DNA from: JAOUEA01 sp963810915
GTDB taxonomy: Bacteria > Actinomycetota > UBA4738 > HRBIN12
Direction of reading: 5' to 3'
DNA length: 64,000 bases
NCBI GenBank assembly: GCA_963810915.1
Contig: CAWEPH010000006.1
Span: 1-64,000, forward strand
A program made the position numbers and the translations under genes. Within the stretch, counting starts at the first letter, position 1; each line of letters opens with the position of its first letter. Below the pieces are notes generated by a model. That model had not been told where the DNA came from and searched no databases. It worked only from the letters and a program-made list of their open reading frames with translations. Shown one piece after another: positions 50,806-58,758 of this stretch.

Positions 50806-52464
50806 GTGCTCGCCGAGCCCATCCAGACCACGCTGGACGAGGGGATCCCGCTGTCGGAGGTGACCTTCTGCGTCGTGGACCTGGAGACGACCGGCGGCTC
50901 GCCCAGGGATTGCCGCATCACCGAGGTCGGGGCGGTGAGCTACCGGGGAGGCGAGCGCCTGGGCGTGTTCCAGGCCTTGGTCGATCCGGGCGCGTCCATC
51001 CCCGCCTTCATCGCTCAGCTCACGGGCATCAGCGACCAACTGGTGGCTGGTGAGCCCCCCATCGAGGAGGTGCTCCCCGCCTTCTGCGAATTCGCGCGTG
51101 GAGCGGTCTTCGTGGCGCACAACGCGCGGTTCGACTTCTCCTTCCTGAACGAGAATCTGGGGAGGCTCGACTACCCGCTGCTGCCGGGACCGCCCGTGTG
51201 CACCGCCAAGCTCGCGCGTCGTGTGGTCTGGCCGGACGTGCCGAACGTGAAGCTGCGCACCCTCGCGCAGTACTTCAGGACGCGAGCGACGCCCATCCAT
51301 CGTGCGTTGGACGACGCCGAGGCGTGCGCGGAAGTCCTGCACGGGCTGCTCGATCTGGGCGGTCGGCTCGGCATCCTCACGCTCGGCGACCTCCGCGAGG
51401 CGTGCCGGGCACGCGGGCGACCGCATTTCGGCAAGATCCGCCTCGCCGACCACCTCCCCCACGCGCCGGGTGTCTACCTCTTCAAGGGACGCGACGGCGG
51501 CGTCCTGTATGTGGGGAAGTCGAAGGACATCCGCGCCCGCGTGAAGTCCTACTTCTACGGCGACGCCCGCAAGAAGGTCGAGGACCTCCTCGGCGAGGTG
51601 GCGACGGTCGAGGGGATCCGATGCGACGGCGAGCTCGAGGCCCTCGTGCAGGAGGCCCGGCTGATCGGCCGCCACGAGCCTAAGTACAACCGGCGTGGCA
51701 AGACCTGGCGCCGGAGCGCCTACCTGAAGCTCGATGCCTCCGAGGCATTCCCCCGGCTGAAGGTCGTCTACGCGAGCAAGCCCGCGGACGACTGCCTCTA
51801 CCTCGGACCGTTCGGCACCAGCGCTCGGGCACGTCTGGCGAAGGAGGCGCTCGAGGAGGTCGTGCCCATCCGCCGCTGCACGCAGACGATGGGCGCCTCG
51901 ACACGGTTCGCGCCGTGTGCGCTGGCGGACATGGGCCGGTGCCCCGCACCCTGTGACGGCCGCATCACCCCCGAGCGCTACGGAGAGCTCGTCGGGAAGC
52001 TCGTCTCCTCCCTGACCGCTTCCCCCGGCGAGCTCCTCGGAGCGCTCGAGTCCAGGATGAGCAGGTTGGCCGACCAGGGTCGATATGAGGAGGCGGCGCT
52101 CGTACGAGACCGCCTGCGCGCCCTCGCGGAAGCCCTGGCGCGCAGGCGGCAGGACGCATGGCTCGTAGCCGCCGACGATCTCCGGCTCACCACGCAGGAC
52201 GGACTCGCGCTCAGGTTCCATCGGGGCAGCCTGACGGGGACGACAGAACGCGCCCCGGCGCCCCCTCTCTCGCTCCCCTGTCCGCGCGAGCGCGCCGACG
52301 AGCTCGCGGCGGTGCGGTCGTGGCTGGCGGCCCAGCCACCCCGCATCAGCGGAGGCAGCGGTCCCTGGCCGTCGGAGCCGGTGGACGGGGGCGCCGCGGT
52401 CGCCCACATCCTCGCGCGCGCGAAGGCGGCCGACCTCCCCCCGCTCTCACGCCGACGAGACTGA
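50806..52464 (+). CDS. DEDD exonuclease-UvrC (GIY-YIG) fusion protein
   Basis: 552 residues. The N-terminal DnaQ-like exonuclease has FCVVDLETTGGSP (motif I), HNARFDFSFLNENL (motif II) and HRALDDAEACAEVL (motif III). From ~215 a UvrC-like GIY-YIG nuclease follows: APGVYLFKGRDGGVLYVGKSKDIRARVKSYF (in part LYVGKSKDIRARVKSYF), with EALVQEARLIGRHEPKYN. A UvrB/UvrC-contact helix pair follows (RYEEAALVRDRLRALAEALA). The C-terminal RNase H and HhH domains of UvrC are absent, as in Cho. This fusion is typical of actinobacteria and probably acts in nucleotide excision repair. Confidence 0.9.
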   Translation: MLAEPIQTTLDEGIPLSEVTFCVVDLETTGGSPRDCRITEVGAVSYRGGERLGVFQALVDPGASIPAFIAQLTGISDQLVAGEPPIEEVLPAFCEFARGAVFVAHNARFDFSFLNENLGRLDYPLLPGPPVCTAKLARRVVWPDVPNVKLRTLAQYFRTRATPIHRALDDAEACAEVLHGLLDLGGRLGILTLGDLREACRARGRPHFGKIRLADHLPHAPGVYLFKGRDGGVLYVGKSKDIRARVKSYFYGDARKKVEDLLGEVATVEGIRCDGELEALVQEARLIGRHEPKYNRRGKTWRRSAYLKLDASEAFPRLKVVYASKPADDCLYLGPFGTSARARLAKEALEEVVPIRRCTQTMGASTRFAPCALADMGRCPAPCDGRITPERYGELVGKLVSSLTASPGELLGALESRMSRLADQGRYEEAALVRDRLRALAEALARRRQDAWLVAADDLRLTTQDGLALRFHRGSLTGTTERAPAPPLSLPCPRERADELAAVRSWLAAQPPRISGGSGPWPSEPVDGGAAVAHILARAKAADLPPLSRRRD

Positions 52465-52473
52465 TGCCCCCGC

Positions 52474-52479
52474 TAAACT
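52474..52479 (+). promoter_or_regulatory. -10 box (TAAACT) for the thiolase gene
   Basis: TAAACT with seven bases to the ATG at 52487, a clear leaderless arrangement. Confidence 0.6.
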
Positions 52480-52486
52480 GACGGGC

Positions 52487-53659
52487 ATGGACAGGGCCGT
52501 GATCCTCGAAGGTGCGCGGACGCCGATCGGCAAGTTCCTGGGTTCCTTCGCCGAGACGACCGCCGTGGAGTTGGGCACCCTCGCCGCCGTCGAGGCGCTC
52601 CGCCGGTCGGGGGTGTCCGCCGATCAGATCGAGCAGACCATCTTCGGCCATGCCCGACAGGCCGGGAACGGTCCGAATACGGGCCGACAGGTGAGCATCC
52701 ACGCGGGCGTCCCACAGGAGATCAGCGCGTACAACGTCAACATCGCGTGCGGGTCGGGCATGAAGGCCACCCAGCTCGGAGCCCAACAGATCATGCTCGG
52801 GGACGCCGAGGTCGTGCTCGTCGGCGGCATGGAGAACATGACGAGGGTCCCCTACCTGTTGCCGGACATGCGCCTCGGGTACCGGCTCGGCAACACGGAG
52901 GCCGTCGACGCGATGTACCGCGACGGTCTCCTCGACCCGCTCTGCGGCTTGATCATGGGCGAGACCGCCGAGAACCTCGTGGACATGTACGACATCTCGC
53001 GTGAGGAACAAGACGCCTTCGCGTTGGAGTCCCAGCAGAAGGCCGAGTCGGGCAAGGCGCGCCGCGCAGCTGAGATGTTCCCCGTGGACGCGAAGGTCGG
53101 TCGCGAGACGGTCACGGTCGCCGAGGACGAGCACGTCCGTCCGCGGACCACCCTGCAGACCCTCGCGGCGCTGGCGCCCGTCTTCCGTGAAACCGGCAGC
53201 GTGACGGCCGGGAACTCCTCCGGGCTCACCGATGGCGCCGCCGCCATGGTCGTGATGTCGGAGGCGCGCGCCGCCGCCGAAGGTCGCGAACCCCTTGCGC
53301 GCATCATCGGCATGAGCTGGGCGGGCGTCGACCCCAAGATCATGGGGATCGGGCCGGTCCCGGCCACCCACAAGGTGCTCGAGGCCACGGGGCTCGCCCT
53401 CGCCGACATGGACGTGATCGAGATCAACGAGGCGTTCGCCGCGCAGGTCATCGCCTGCGAGCGTGAGCTGAAGTTCGATCGCGACAAGCTCAACGTGAAG
53501 GGAGGCGGCATCTCCGTGGGCCACCCGATCGGCATGAGCGGAGCGCGCATCATCCTCAGCCTGGCCTACGAGATGCGGGAGCAGGGCCACGCCCTCGGCC
53601 TCGCCACACTCTGCATCAGCGGCGGTCAAGGCCTGGCCGTCGTCCTGGAACGCGCCTAG
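52487..53659 (+). CDS. Acetyl-CoA C-acetyltransferase (thiolase)
   Basis: A 390-residue thiolase II that condenses two acetyl-CoA to acetoacetyl-CoA or the reverse. The nucleophile is in NIACGSGMKA (Cys ~88), EINEAFAAQ is the conserved loop, GGGISVGHPIGMSGAR carries the active-site His and LCISGGQG the second Cys. The usual NKVCGSG is changed to NIACGSG. A stand-alone Lrp-like effector domain gene follows closely. Typical length. Confidence 0.93.
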   Translation: MDRAVILEGARTPIGKFLGSFAETTAVELGTLAAVEALRRSGVSADQIEQTIFGHARQAGNGPNTGRQVSIHAGVPQEISAYNVNIACGSGMKATQLGAQQIMLGDAEVVLVGGMENMTRVPYLLPDMRLGYRLGNTEAVDAMYRDGLLDPLCGLIMGETAENLVDMYDISREEQDAFALESQQKAESGKARRAAEMFPVDAKVGRETVTVAEDEHVRPRTTLQTLAALAPVFRETGSVTAGNSSGLTDGAAAMVVMSEARAAAEGREPLARIIGMSWAGVDPKIMGIGPVPATHKVLEATGLALADMDVIEINEAFAAQVIACERELKFDRDKLNVKGGGISVGHPIGMSGARIILSLAYEMREQGHALGLATLCISGGQGLAVVLERA

Positions 53660-53673
53660 ACGAAGGAGCCTCC

Positions 53674-53961
53674 GTGAGCGTGCATGCCGTCGTGCTGATC
53701 CAGTGCGAGATCGACGAGATCTCCGAGGCCGCCCAGGCCATCGCGGAGATCGACGGCGTCAGCGAGGTGTACTCGGTGGCCGGCGAGTTCGACCTGATCG
53801 CCATCGTGCGCGTGGCCCAGCACGAGCACCTATCCGAGGTGATCCCGGGCGGCATCGCCAAGGTCGAGGGTGTGGAGCGCACCGAGACGCTGATCAGCTT
53901 CCAGGTCTTCTCCAAGCACGACCTGGAACGGCTCTTCTCCATCGGGTTCGACGAGGGTTGA
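53674..53961 (+). CDS. Lrp/AsnC ligand-binding (RAM) domain protein
   Basis: 95 residues making up only the effector-binding alpha/beta domain of Lrp/AsnC regulators, without the helix-turn-helix: SVHAVVLIQCEIDEISEAAQ, YSVAGEFDLIAIVRV and VERTETLISFQVFSK. Stand-alone RAM domains bind amino acids or pair with full regulators. The GTG has GAAGGAG upstream and lies 14 bases after the thiolase stop. Confidence 0.88.
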   Translation: MSVHAVVLIQCEIDEISEAAQAIAEIDGVSEVYSVAGEFDLIAIVRVAQHEHLSEVIPGGIAKVEGVERTETLISFQVFSKHDLERLFSIGFDEG

Positions 53962-53965
53962 GCGC

Positions 53966-54271
53966 ATGTCCGTGACCGGATCAGGGGACGGCGTCGCCGA
54001 TCTCGCCGGCACCCGACGGCTGCTCTGGGTCGCGGTCGCCCTCGACGGGGTGGGGATCGCCTGGGCGATCCTGCTGCGCGCGATCCTCGGATGTGATCCG
54101 CTCCGCGCCCTCACGCCCGTGCTCGTGGTGCCGCTGATCCTGGGGGCGGTGCTCGGCATCTCATCCGCCGCGCGCGCCCCGCTGCGCGCGCTCGGTGCCG
54201 CGGCGTTCGTCGGCGGGATCGTGGCGATCGGGATCACGATCGTGGGGACCGCGGGCCTGCGCTCCTGCTAG
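53966..54271 (+). CDS. Small membrane protein, three predicted segments
   Basis: 101 residues with about three hydrophobic helices (LLWVAVALDGVGIAWAILL, PVLVVPLILGAVLGIS and AFVGGIVAIGITIVGTAGL). No family was recognised. It starts four bases after the RAM-domain gene, so it is in the same unit. Its stop shares CTAG with the convergent deazaflavin-type gene. Confidence 0.6.
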   Translation: MSVTGSGDGVADLAGTRRLLWVAVALDGVGIAWAILLRAILGCDPLRALTPVLVVPLILGAVLGISSAARAPLRALGAAAFVGGIVAIGITIVGTAGLRSC

Positions 54272-54624
54272 GCGGGGTCAGCCCAGTTGACCGCGACGGG
54301 CAGCGCCGTTCGCCCCCACTCCGACAGATCCTCCGCGTAGCCGGGCTGGTACTTCTCCAGCAGGAGCCGTCGCGCGAGCGCGTCCTCGGGGTCGTGGGGA
54401 TCGATCACCCGAGCCGGCGCGACGCGGCGCTCGTGCCCCAGCTCGAGGATCACCTCGGGGTCCGCCTGCACGTTGCGCACCCAGTCGCTGCGCTCCCGAT
54501 CCCCGGAGAGCAGATAGACCACCCCGTCGTGCAGGGCGAACCAGATCTCGATCCGGTGATGGCTGCCCGAGCGCCTGCCCGTGGTGGTGAGGTAACAGAA
54601 GGGCGCGGTCGGGTCGTCGCTCAC
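54268..54624 (-). CDS. Deazaflavin (F420)-dependent nitroreductase-family protein
   Basis: 118 residues of the Ddn/split-barrel family: PFCYLTTTGRRSGSHHRIEIWF holds the conserved TTGRRSG (residues ~10), followed by YLLSGDRERSDWVRNVQADP and a short C-terminal helix (RRLLLEKYQPGYAEDLSEW). Members reduce quinones or nitroaromatics with F420H2. The GTG at 54624 is the only start that fits the family N-terminus. Supports use of F420. Confidence 0.82.
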   Translation of the reverse strand: MSDDPTAPFCYLTTTGRRSGSHHRIEIWFALHDGVVYLLSGDRERSDWVRNVQADPEVILELGHERRVAPARVIDPHDPEDALARRLLLEKYQPGYAEDLSEWGRTALPVAVNWADPA

Positions 54625-54629
54625 CGGCG

Positions 54630-54737
54630 CTACCAGATGGCCCAGACCACGAGCGCCACGATCACGAGCAGCGCCGCTCCGAAGATGATCAGATCGACCT
54701 TCTTCGCCTTGCCCGGTTGCTGGTAGTTGAAGCCCAA
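54630..54737 (-). CDS. 35-residue single-span membrane protein
   Basis: A TTG start with GAGGAGG five bases upstream opens a 35-codon frame: GFNYQQPGKAKKVD, then one hydrophobic helix (LIIFGAALLVIVALVVWAIW) to the end. Its high GC at third positions and good ribosome site support translation. Function unknown. It sits between the Ddn-like gene and another small gene. Confidence 0.6.
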   Translation of the reverse strand: MGFNYQQPGKAKKVDLIIFGAALLVIVALVVWAIW

Positions 54738-54748
54738 TCGACGCCTCC

Positions 54749-54952
54749 TCAGACGCGGTAGTACTCGCGGAACTTCTGCGGCGAGAGCCAGTAGATGTGC
54801 TGACGCACCGTCGAGGCGAACGTGCGCGCCTCCACGTGATCGGCACACGACCGTTCGGCCAACACGGACCCGTCGGGGCCGGTGATCGCCACCCGCCATC
54901 CGGATGGCGACTCGAGGACCTCGACGCCGTACCCGTTCTCCCCGGCGCTCAC
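54749..54952 (-). CDS. Small conserved hypothetical protein
   Basis: 67 residues with GVEVLESPSGWRVAITGPDG, SCADHVEARTFASTVRQHIY and LSPQKFREYYRV. The pattern suggests a small beta-sheet plus helix. It starts from a GTG 17 bases after the upstream gene ends. No known family could be assigned. Confidence 0.55.
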   Translation of the reverse strand: MSAGENGYGVEVLESPSGWRVAITGPDGSVLAERSCADHVEARTFASTVRQHIYWLSPQKFREYYRV

Positions 54953-54968
54953 CGCTACCCCCCCGGTC

Positions 54969-55256
54969 TCATCCCTGCTTCACGAGGTTCTGCTGGATCC
55001 GATCGAGGGATCGCTGCAGCGACCCCAGGACGGTCGCGGCGTCGAGGGTGAAGTCCGGAGCCAGATCCGCGATCTGTTCCAGCGACTCCTCGAGCCTGCT
55101 CCCGGATGCCTCCGCGTCACGGAGCGCGTTCACGAGCGTGACGGCGTAGTCGGGCTGGAACGGCTCACCGTCCCACGGGCAGGCGCCCCCACCGTCGATC
55201 ACCTGCTCGGCCATGAAGTCGCGGCCGTCGCGCTTGCACGTTCCCTTGATCTTCAC
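54969..55256 (-). CDS. Small hypothetical protein with CKRDGRDF and C-P-W-D motif
   Basis: 95 residues. The N-terminal half holds TCKRDGRDFMAEQ and GACPWDGEPFQPDYA, two Cys-containing motifs (each a single Cys) suggesting a small zinc or pairing site. The C-terminal half is helical (DFTLDAATVLGSLQRSLDRI). The GTG overlaps the response-regulator-like stop as GTGA and has GGAG upstream. No family recognised. Confidence 0.55.
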   Translation of the reverse strand: MKIKGTCKRDGRDFMAEQVIDGGGACPWDGEPFQPDYAVTLVNALRDAEASGSRLEESLEQIADLAPDFTLDAATVLGSLQRSLDRIQQNLVKQG

Positions 55257-55639
55257 GCGCTCTCCTTCTGGGTCACGAGTTCCAGGAGCCGGTCGGCGAC
55301 CTCGAACGGGTCTGCGGGCTTCACGAACCAGGCGTCGGCGCCCGACCAACGTGCGAGCCAGGCATCCTGCCGGCGCTCGAGCAGGATCAGCACGACGCCC
55401 CCATAGGGATCGTTGTCGTCGCGCAGCGCCTTCGTGAGCGCGAAAGCTCCGGCGCGCGACGCGATCTCGTCGGCCACCACGATCTCGGGTCGGTCGCGGA
55501 GCGCCGCCCGGATCCCCAGCTCACCGTTGGCGGCCGCCCGGAACCGCAGCTCCGACCCCAGTCGACGCTCGATGCTGCGCACGGCGAGGGCCATGATCTC
55601 CCGCGATCGAGGGTCGGGCGACACGAGCAGCACGTCCAC
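55253..55639 (-). CDS. Response-regulator receiver-like protein
   Basis: 128 residues with the CheY-like fold: VDVLLVSPDPRSREIMALA, the acceptor-Asp strand PEIVVADEIASRAG (Asp after VVA), GVVLILLERRQDAWLARW and FVKPADPFEVADRLLELV with the conserved Lys-Pro. The acidic pocket at the N-terminus is reduced to DP, so phosphorylation is uncertain. No output domain and no kinase are adjacent. TAGCAT lies eight bases before the GTG. Confidence 0.75.
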   Translation of the reverse strand: MDVLLVSPDPRSREIMALAVRSIERRLGSELRFRAAANGELGIRAALRDRPEIVVADEIASRAGAFALTKALRDDNDPYGGVVLILLERRQDAWLARWSGADAWFVKPADPFEVADRLLELVTQKESA

Positions 55640-55647
55640 GGCCCTGC

Positions 55648-55653
55648 ATGCTA
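55648..55653 (-). promoter_or_regulatory. -10 box (TAGCAT) for the receiver-like gene
   Basis: TAGCAT on the minus strand, eight bases before the GTG at 55639; probably drives the four or five small genes down to the Ddn-like gene. Confidence 0.4.
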
Positions 55654-55719
55654 CTACGGGTCCTCGAGCCCACCGGCCGGCGTGCGCCCGGGTCTTTGCC
55701 TGGCTCACGCCCCTGGTCT

Positions 55720-55725
55720 AGGCTC
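55720..55725 (+). promoter_or_regulatory. Candidate -10 box (TAGGCT) for the aquaporin gene
   Basis: TAGGCT in the divergent gap, about 78 bases before the aquaporin GTG. No clear -35 box. Confidence 0.35.
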
Positions 55726-55802
55726 CGCCCGACACGGGTCGGAGCCGACGCCACCGCGCGGTGATCGGCAGCTCTTGGCGGCCCGGCCGACGAGGAGGCA
55801 CC

Positions 55803-56492
55803 GTGGAGAGCACCGGCAAGGCGGTGGTGGCTGAGTTCATCGCGACCTTCACCCTGATCTTCATCAGCGCCGGCACCGTGATCCTCTACCTCAACGGCCA
55901 GCTCGACCTCACCGGCGTGGCTCTCGCTCAGGGCCTCGCGCTCGCGATCATGGTCTCGGTCACCGCGCACATCTCGGGCGGGATGGTGAACCCGGCCGTG
56001 GCGGTAGCCCTCTGGACCACCGGGAAGCTCCCTTCCGGACGCGCCGCGGCCCTGATCGTTGCGCAATGCGCGGGCGCCGTCGCGGCGGCGTTCCTGCTGA
56101 AGGCGCTCGAACCTCGCGAGTGGTGGTCCTCCGGCAGCGGAGGCATCCCCACCGTGCTCCCCACCTACTCCGTCGGCAAGGCGATCCTGATCGAGGCCGT
56201 CGCCTCGTTCTTCCTGATCTTCGCGGTGTTCGGCACCTCGGTGGACGATCGGGGCCCGTTCCGCATGACGGCGGGGTTCACGATCGGACTGGTGGTCGCG
56301 TTCGACGTCATGGCCTTCTTCCCCCTCACGGGCGCCGCGATGAATCCGGCGCGCTGGCTCGGTCCCGCGGTGGCCACGGGTGACTACACGAACTGGTACG
56401 TGTGGGTCGTCGGTCCGATCGCGGGCGGCATCATCGCCGGTGTCGTGTACTGGTACGCGTTCCTGAGAGGCAAGGAGCCCGCGACGCCGTAG
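55803..56492 (+). CDS. Aquaporin (MIP family channel)
   Basis: 229 residues, six membrane helices. The two pore motifs are SGGMVNPAVAVALW and GAAMNPARWLGPA. The arginine of the selectivity filter follows the second NPA. The pattern fits a water-type or CO2/ammonia-permeable aquaporin more than a glycerol facilitator, but selectivity is not certain. The GTG has GAGGAGG five bases upstream. The desulfurase gene follows after 20 bases. Confidence 0.92.
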   Translation: MESTGKAVVAEFIATFTLIFISAGTVILYLNGQLDLTGVALAQGLALAIMVSVTAHISGGMVNPAVAVALWTTGKLPSGRAAALIVAQCAGAVAAAFLLKALEPREWWSSGSGGIPTVLPTYSVGKAILIEAVASFFLIFAVFGTSVDDRGPFRMTAGFTIGLVVAFDVMAFFPLTGAAMNPARWLGPAVATGDYTNWYVWVVGPIAGGIIAGVVYWYAFLRGKEPATP

Positions 56493-56512
56493 TCGGCGAC
56501 CCGGAGTCCGCG

Positions 56513-57701
56513 ATGACCCCCGACGTCTACCTGGACAGCGCATCGGCCACGCCGTTGCTCCCCGCGGCCCGGGAGGCCACGATCGCCGCACTCGACGCGT
56601 TCGGCGATCCGTTGAACATCCACGCGCCCGGGCGCGAGGCGCGCGCCAACCTGGATGGGTCACGCGCGGTCGTCGCCGCCGCCATCGGCGCGCAGCCGGA
56701 CGAGATCGTCTTCACCTCGGGAGGCACCGAATCGGTGGCGCTCGCGATCTGGGGCGGGGTACGCGCGGTGCGCGAGCTGGGATCTCGGATCGTCGTGAGC
56801 GCCGTTGAGCATCCTGCCGTGGGCGGCGTGGGGAACGTGCTCGAGAGCGACGGTTTCGAACTGGTGCTCGTGCCGGCCGACGCCTTCGGCAGGGTGGACC
56901 TCGACGCCTACGCCGCGGAGGTCCGCAAGCCCGGCACCTTGCTCGCCAGCGTCCAGCACGCCAACCACGAGTTGGGCACGATGCAGCAGGTCGCCGAGGC
57001 CGCGCGCCTCGCCCGTGAGGCGAGGGTCCTGTTCCATACCGATGCCTGCCAGACGGTGGGTCGGCTCCCTGTTGACGTGGAGGGCCTCGGCGTGGACCTC
57101 CTGTCGCTGTCGGGCCATAAGTTCGGAGGCCCGCCGGGCGTGGGCGCCCTCTACGTCCGCCGTGGCGTCGGGGTGACCGCCTACCCGTGTGGGGACGACC
57201 GGGAGCGCAAGCGACGCTCCGGGATGGAGAACACGCCCGGCATCGCGGGGATGGCTGCCGCTCTCTCGGCCTCCCTGTCGACGATGGGAGACACGGCCGC
57301 GATGCAATGGCGTCTCACCGCGAAGCTCCGCGAACGGATCGAGGCGACGGTGCCCGGCACGATCGTCCACGGACATCCGACCCACAGAACCCCGCACCTC
57401 GTCTGCTTCAGCGTGGCGGGACTGGACGCGGCCACGCTGATGATGGCCCTCGACCAACGTGGCTACCGGGTCGGCGCCGGCTCCCTGTGCAGCGGACGAC
57501 CCGAAGACGCCTCCGCGGTGCTGGAGGCGATCGGTGCCGACCCGACGGCCGCGTTCCGGGTCAGCCTAGGGCCGGCGTCGCGCGAGGACGGACGTCGACG
57601 CGTTCCTCGCGATCCTGCCTGACGTCGTGGCGGAGCTGCAGGCCGTCGAGGAGGTCAGCAGCGAAGCCCTGGCGCGCTTCCGGCCGCCGGCCGATACGTG
57701 A
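56513..57701 (+). CDS. NifS/IscS-type cysteine desulfurase, 3' frameshift
   Basis: PLP enzyme that frees sulfur from cysteine for Fe-S clusters or cofactors. Motifs are YLDSASATPLLPAAREA, FTSGGTESVALA, the HANHELGTMQ and HTDACQTVG regions and the PLP lysine in SGHKFGGPPGVGALY (~205). The catalytic Cys loop is GAGSLCSGRPED. The frame shifts near 57590, where an extra base (or the repeated GGAC) occurs, and the C-terminal helices (FLAILPDVVAELQAVEEVSS) continue to the stop at 57699. The repaired length is ~395. The ATG has GGAG six bases upstream. Confidence 0.87.
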
Positions 57702-57720
57702 TCCGGGGCCCTGGACGGGA

Positions 57721-58758
57721 CTACTCGACCGTCCAGGTGTCGCCGCCGTACAGGAGCGCATGCAGGTCGCCCCTGCCCAGCCGCTCCTCGGCGCTGCGGA
57801 GCTGCGCCATCATCGCCTCGCCGTAGACGGGGCGTTCGAACTCGCGGAAGACGCCGAAGCACGTCGCCTCGTGGGGGCCGAGCGAGAGGTGCGCCAGGCC
57901 GAACGGGAGCGACGGACGCCCGCCCGCGTCGTGCACCACGATCCGGTCGGGATCGACGTCGGCCACGTTCTTGACCTGGAGCCGACCGTTGTCGCCCACG
58001 ATCACACACTTGTTGCCCTCGTCGAAGATGATCGGCTCGCCGTCCTGCAGACGGATCTGATGGTGGACCCCGAGCGGCTTCTCACGCAGCAGGTCGAAGG
58101 CTCCGTCGTTGAACACGTTGCAGTTCTGATAGATCTCCACGAACGATGTGCCGCGGTGGGCAGCGGCCTTGCGCAAGACCTCGGTGAGGTGGGCGCGGTC
58201 GTTGTCGATCGTGCGCGCCACGAAGGTCGCTTCCGCGCCGAGCGCCACCGCGATGGGATTGAAGGGGTGGTCGACCGAGCCGAAGGGGGTGGACTTCGTG
58301 ACCTTGCCCTCTTCGCTCGTGGGCGAGTACTGCCCCTTCGTCAGGCCGTAGATCTGGTTGTTGAACATCAGGATCTTGATGTTCACGTTGCGACGGAGAG
58401 CGTGGATCAGGTGGTTGCCCCCGATGGAGAGGCCGTCGCCGTCGCCGGTGACGACGAACACGTTCAGGTCTGGGTTGGCGGTGGCGATACCGGTGGCGAT
58501 CGCCGGCGCGCGGCCGTGGATCCCGTGCACACCGTACGTGTCCATGTAGTAGGTGAAGCGGCCGCTGCACCCGATGCCGCTCACGAACACCGTCTTGTGC
58601 GGCTCGATGCCGAGCTCCGGCATGAACCCCTGCACGGCGGACAGGATCGCGTAGTCCCCACAACCGGGGCACCACCGGACCTCCTGATCCGAGGTGAAGT
58701 CCTTCTTGGTCAGCGTGGCAACGGCGCCTCCGCCGTCGCCCCGATCCGCCTCACTCAT
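57721..58758 (-). CDS. korB: 2-oxoacid:ferredoxin oxidoreductase subunit beta (KorB type)
   Basis: A 345-residue TPP-binding subunit, probably of 2-oxoglutarate:ferredoxin oxidoreductase. It has the Fe-S/TPP entry RWCPGCGDYAIL, GIGCSGRFTYY, the TPP motif TGDGDGLSIGGNHLIHALRRN (in part TGDGDGLSIGGNHL) and NNQIYGLTKGQYSPTS. The ATG overlaps the korA stop region. Typical of the KorAB pair of aerobic and facultative actinobacteria and others. Confidence 0.93.
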   Translation of the reverse strand: MSEADRGDGGGAVATLTKKDFTSDQEVRWCPGCGDYAILSAVQGFMPELGIEPHKTVFVSGIGCSGRFTYYMDTYGVHGIHGRAPAIATGIATANPDLNVFVVTGDGDGLSIGGNHLIHALRRNVNIKILMFNNQIYGLTKGQYSPTSEEGKVTKSTPFGSVDHPFNPIAVALGAEATFVARTIDNDRAHLTEVLRKAAAHRGTSFVEIYQNCNVFNDGAFDLLREKPLGVHHQIRLQDGEPIIFDEGNKCVIVGDNGRLQVKNVADVDPDRIVVHDAGGRPSLPFGLAHLSLGPHEATCFGVFREFERPVYGEAMMAQLRSAEERLGRGDLHALLYGGDTWTVE

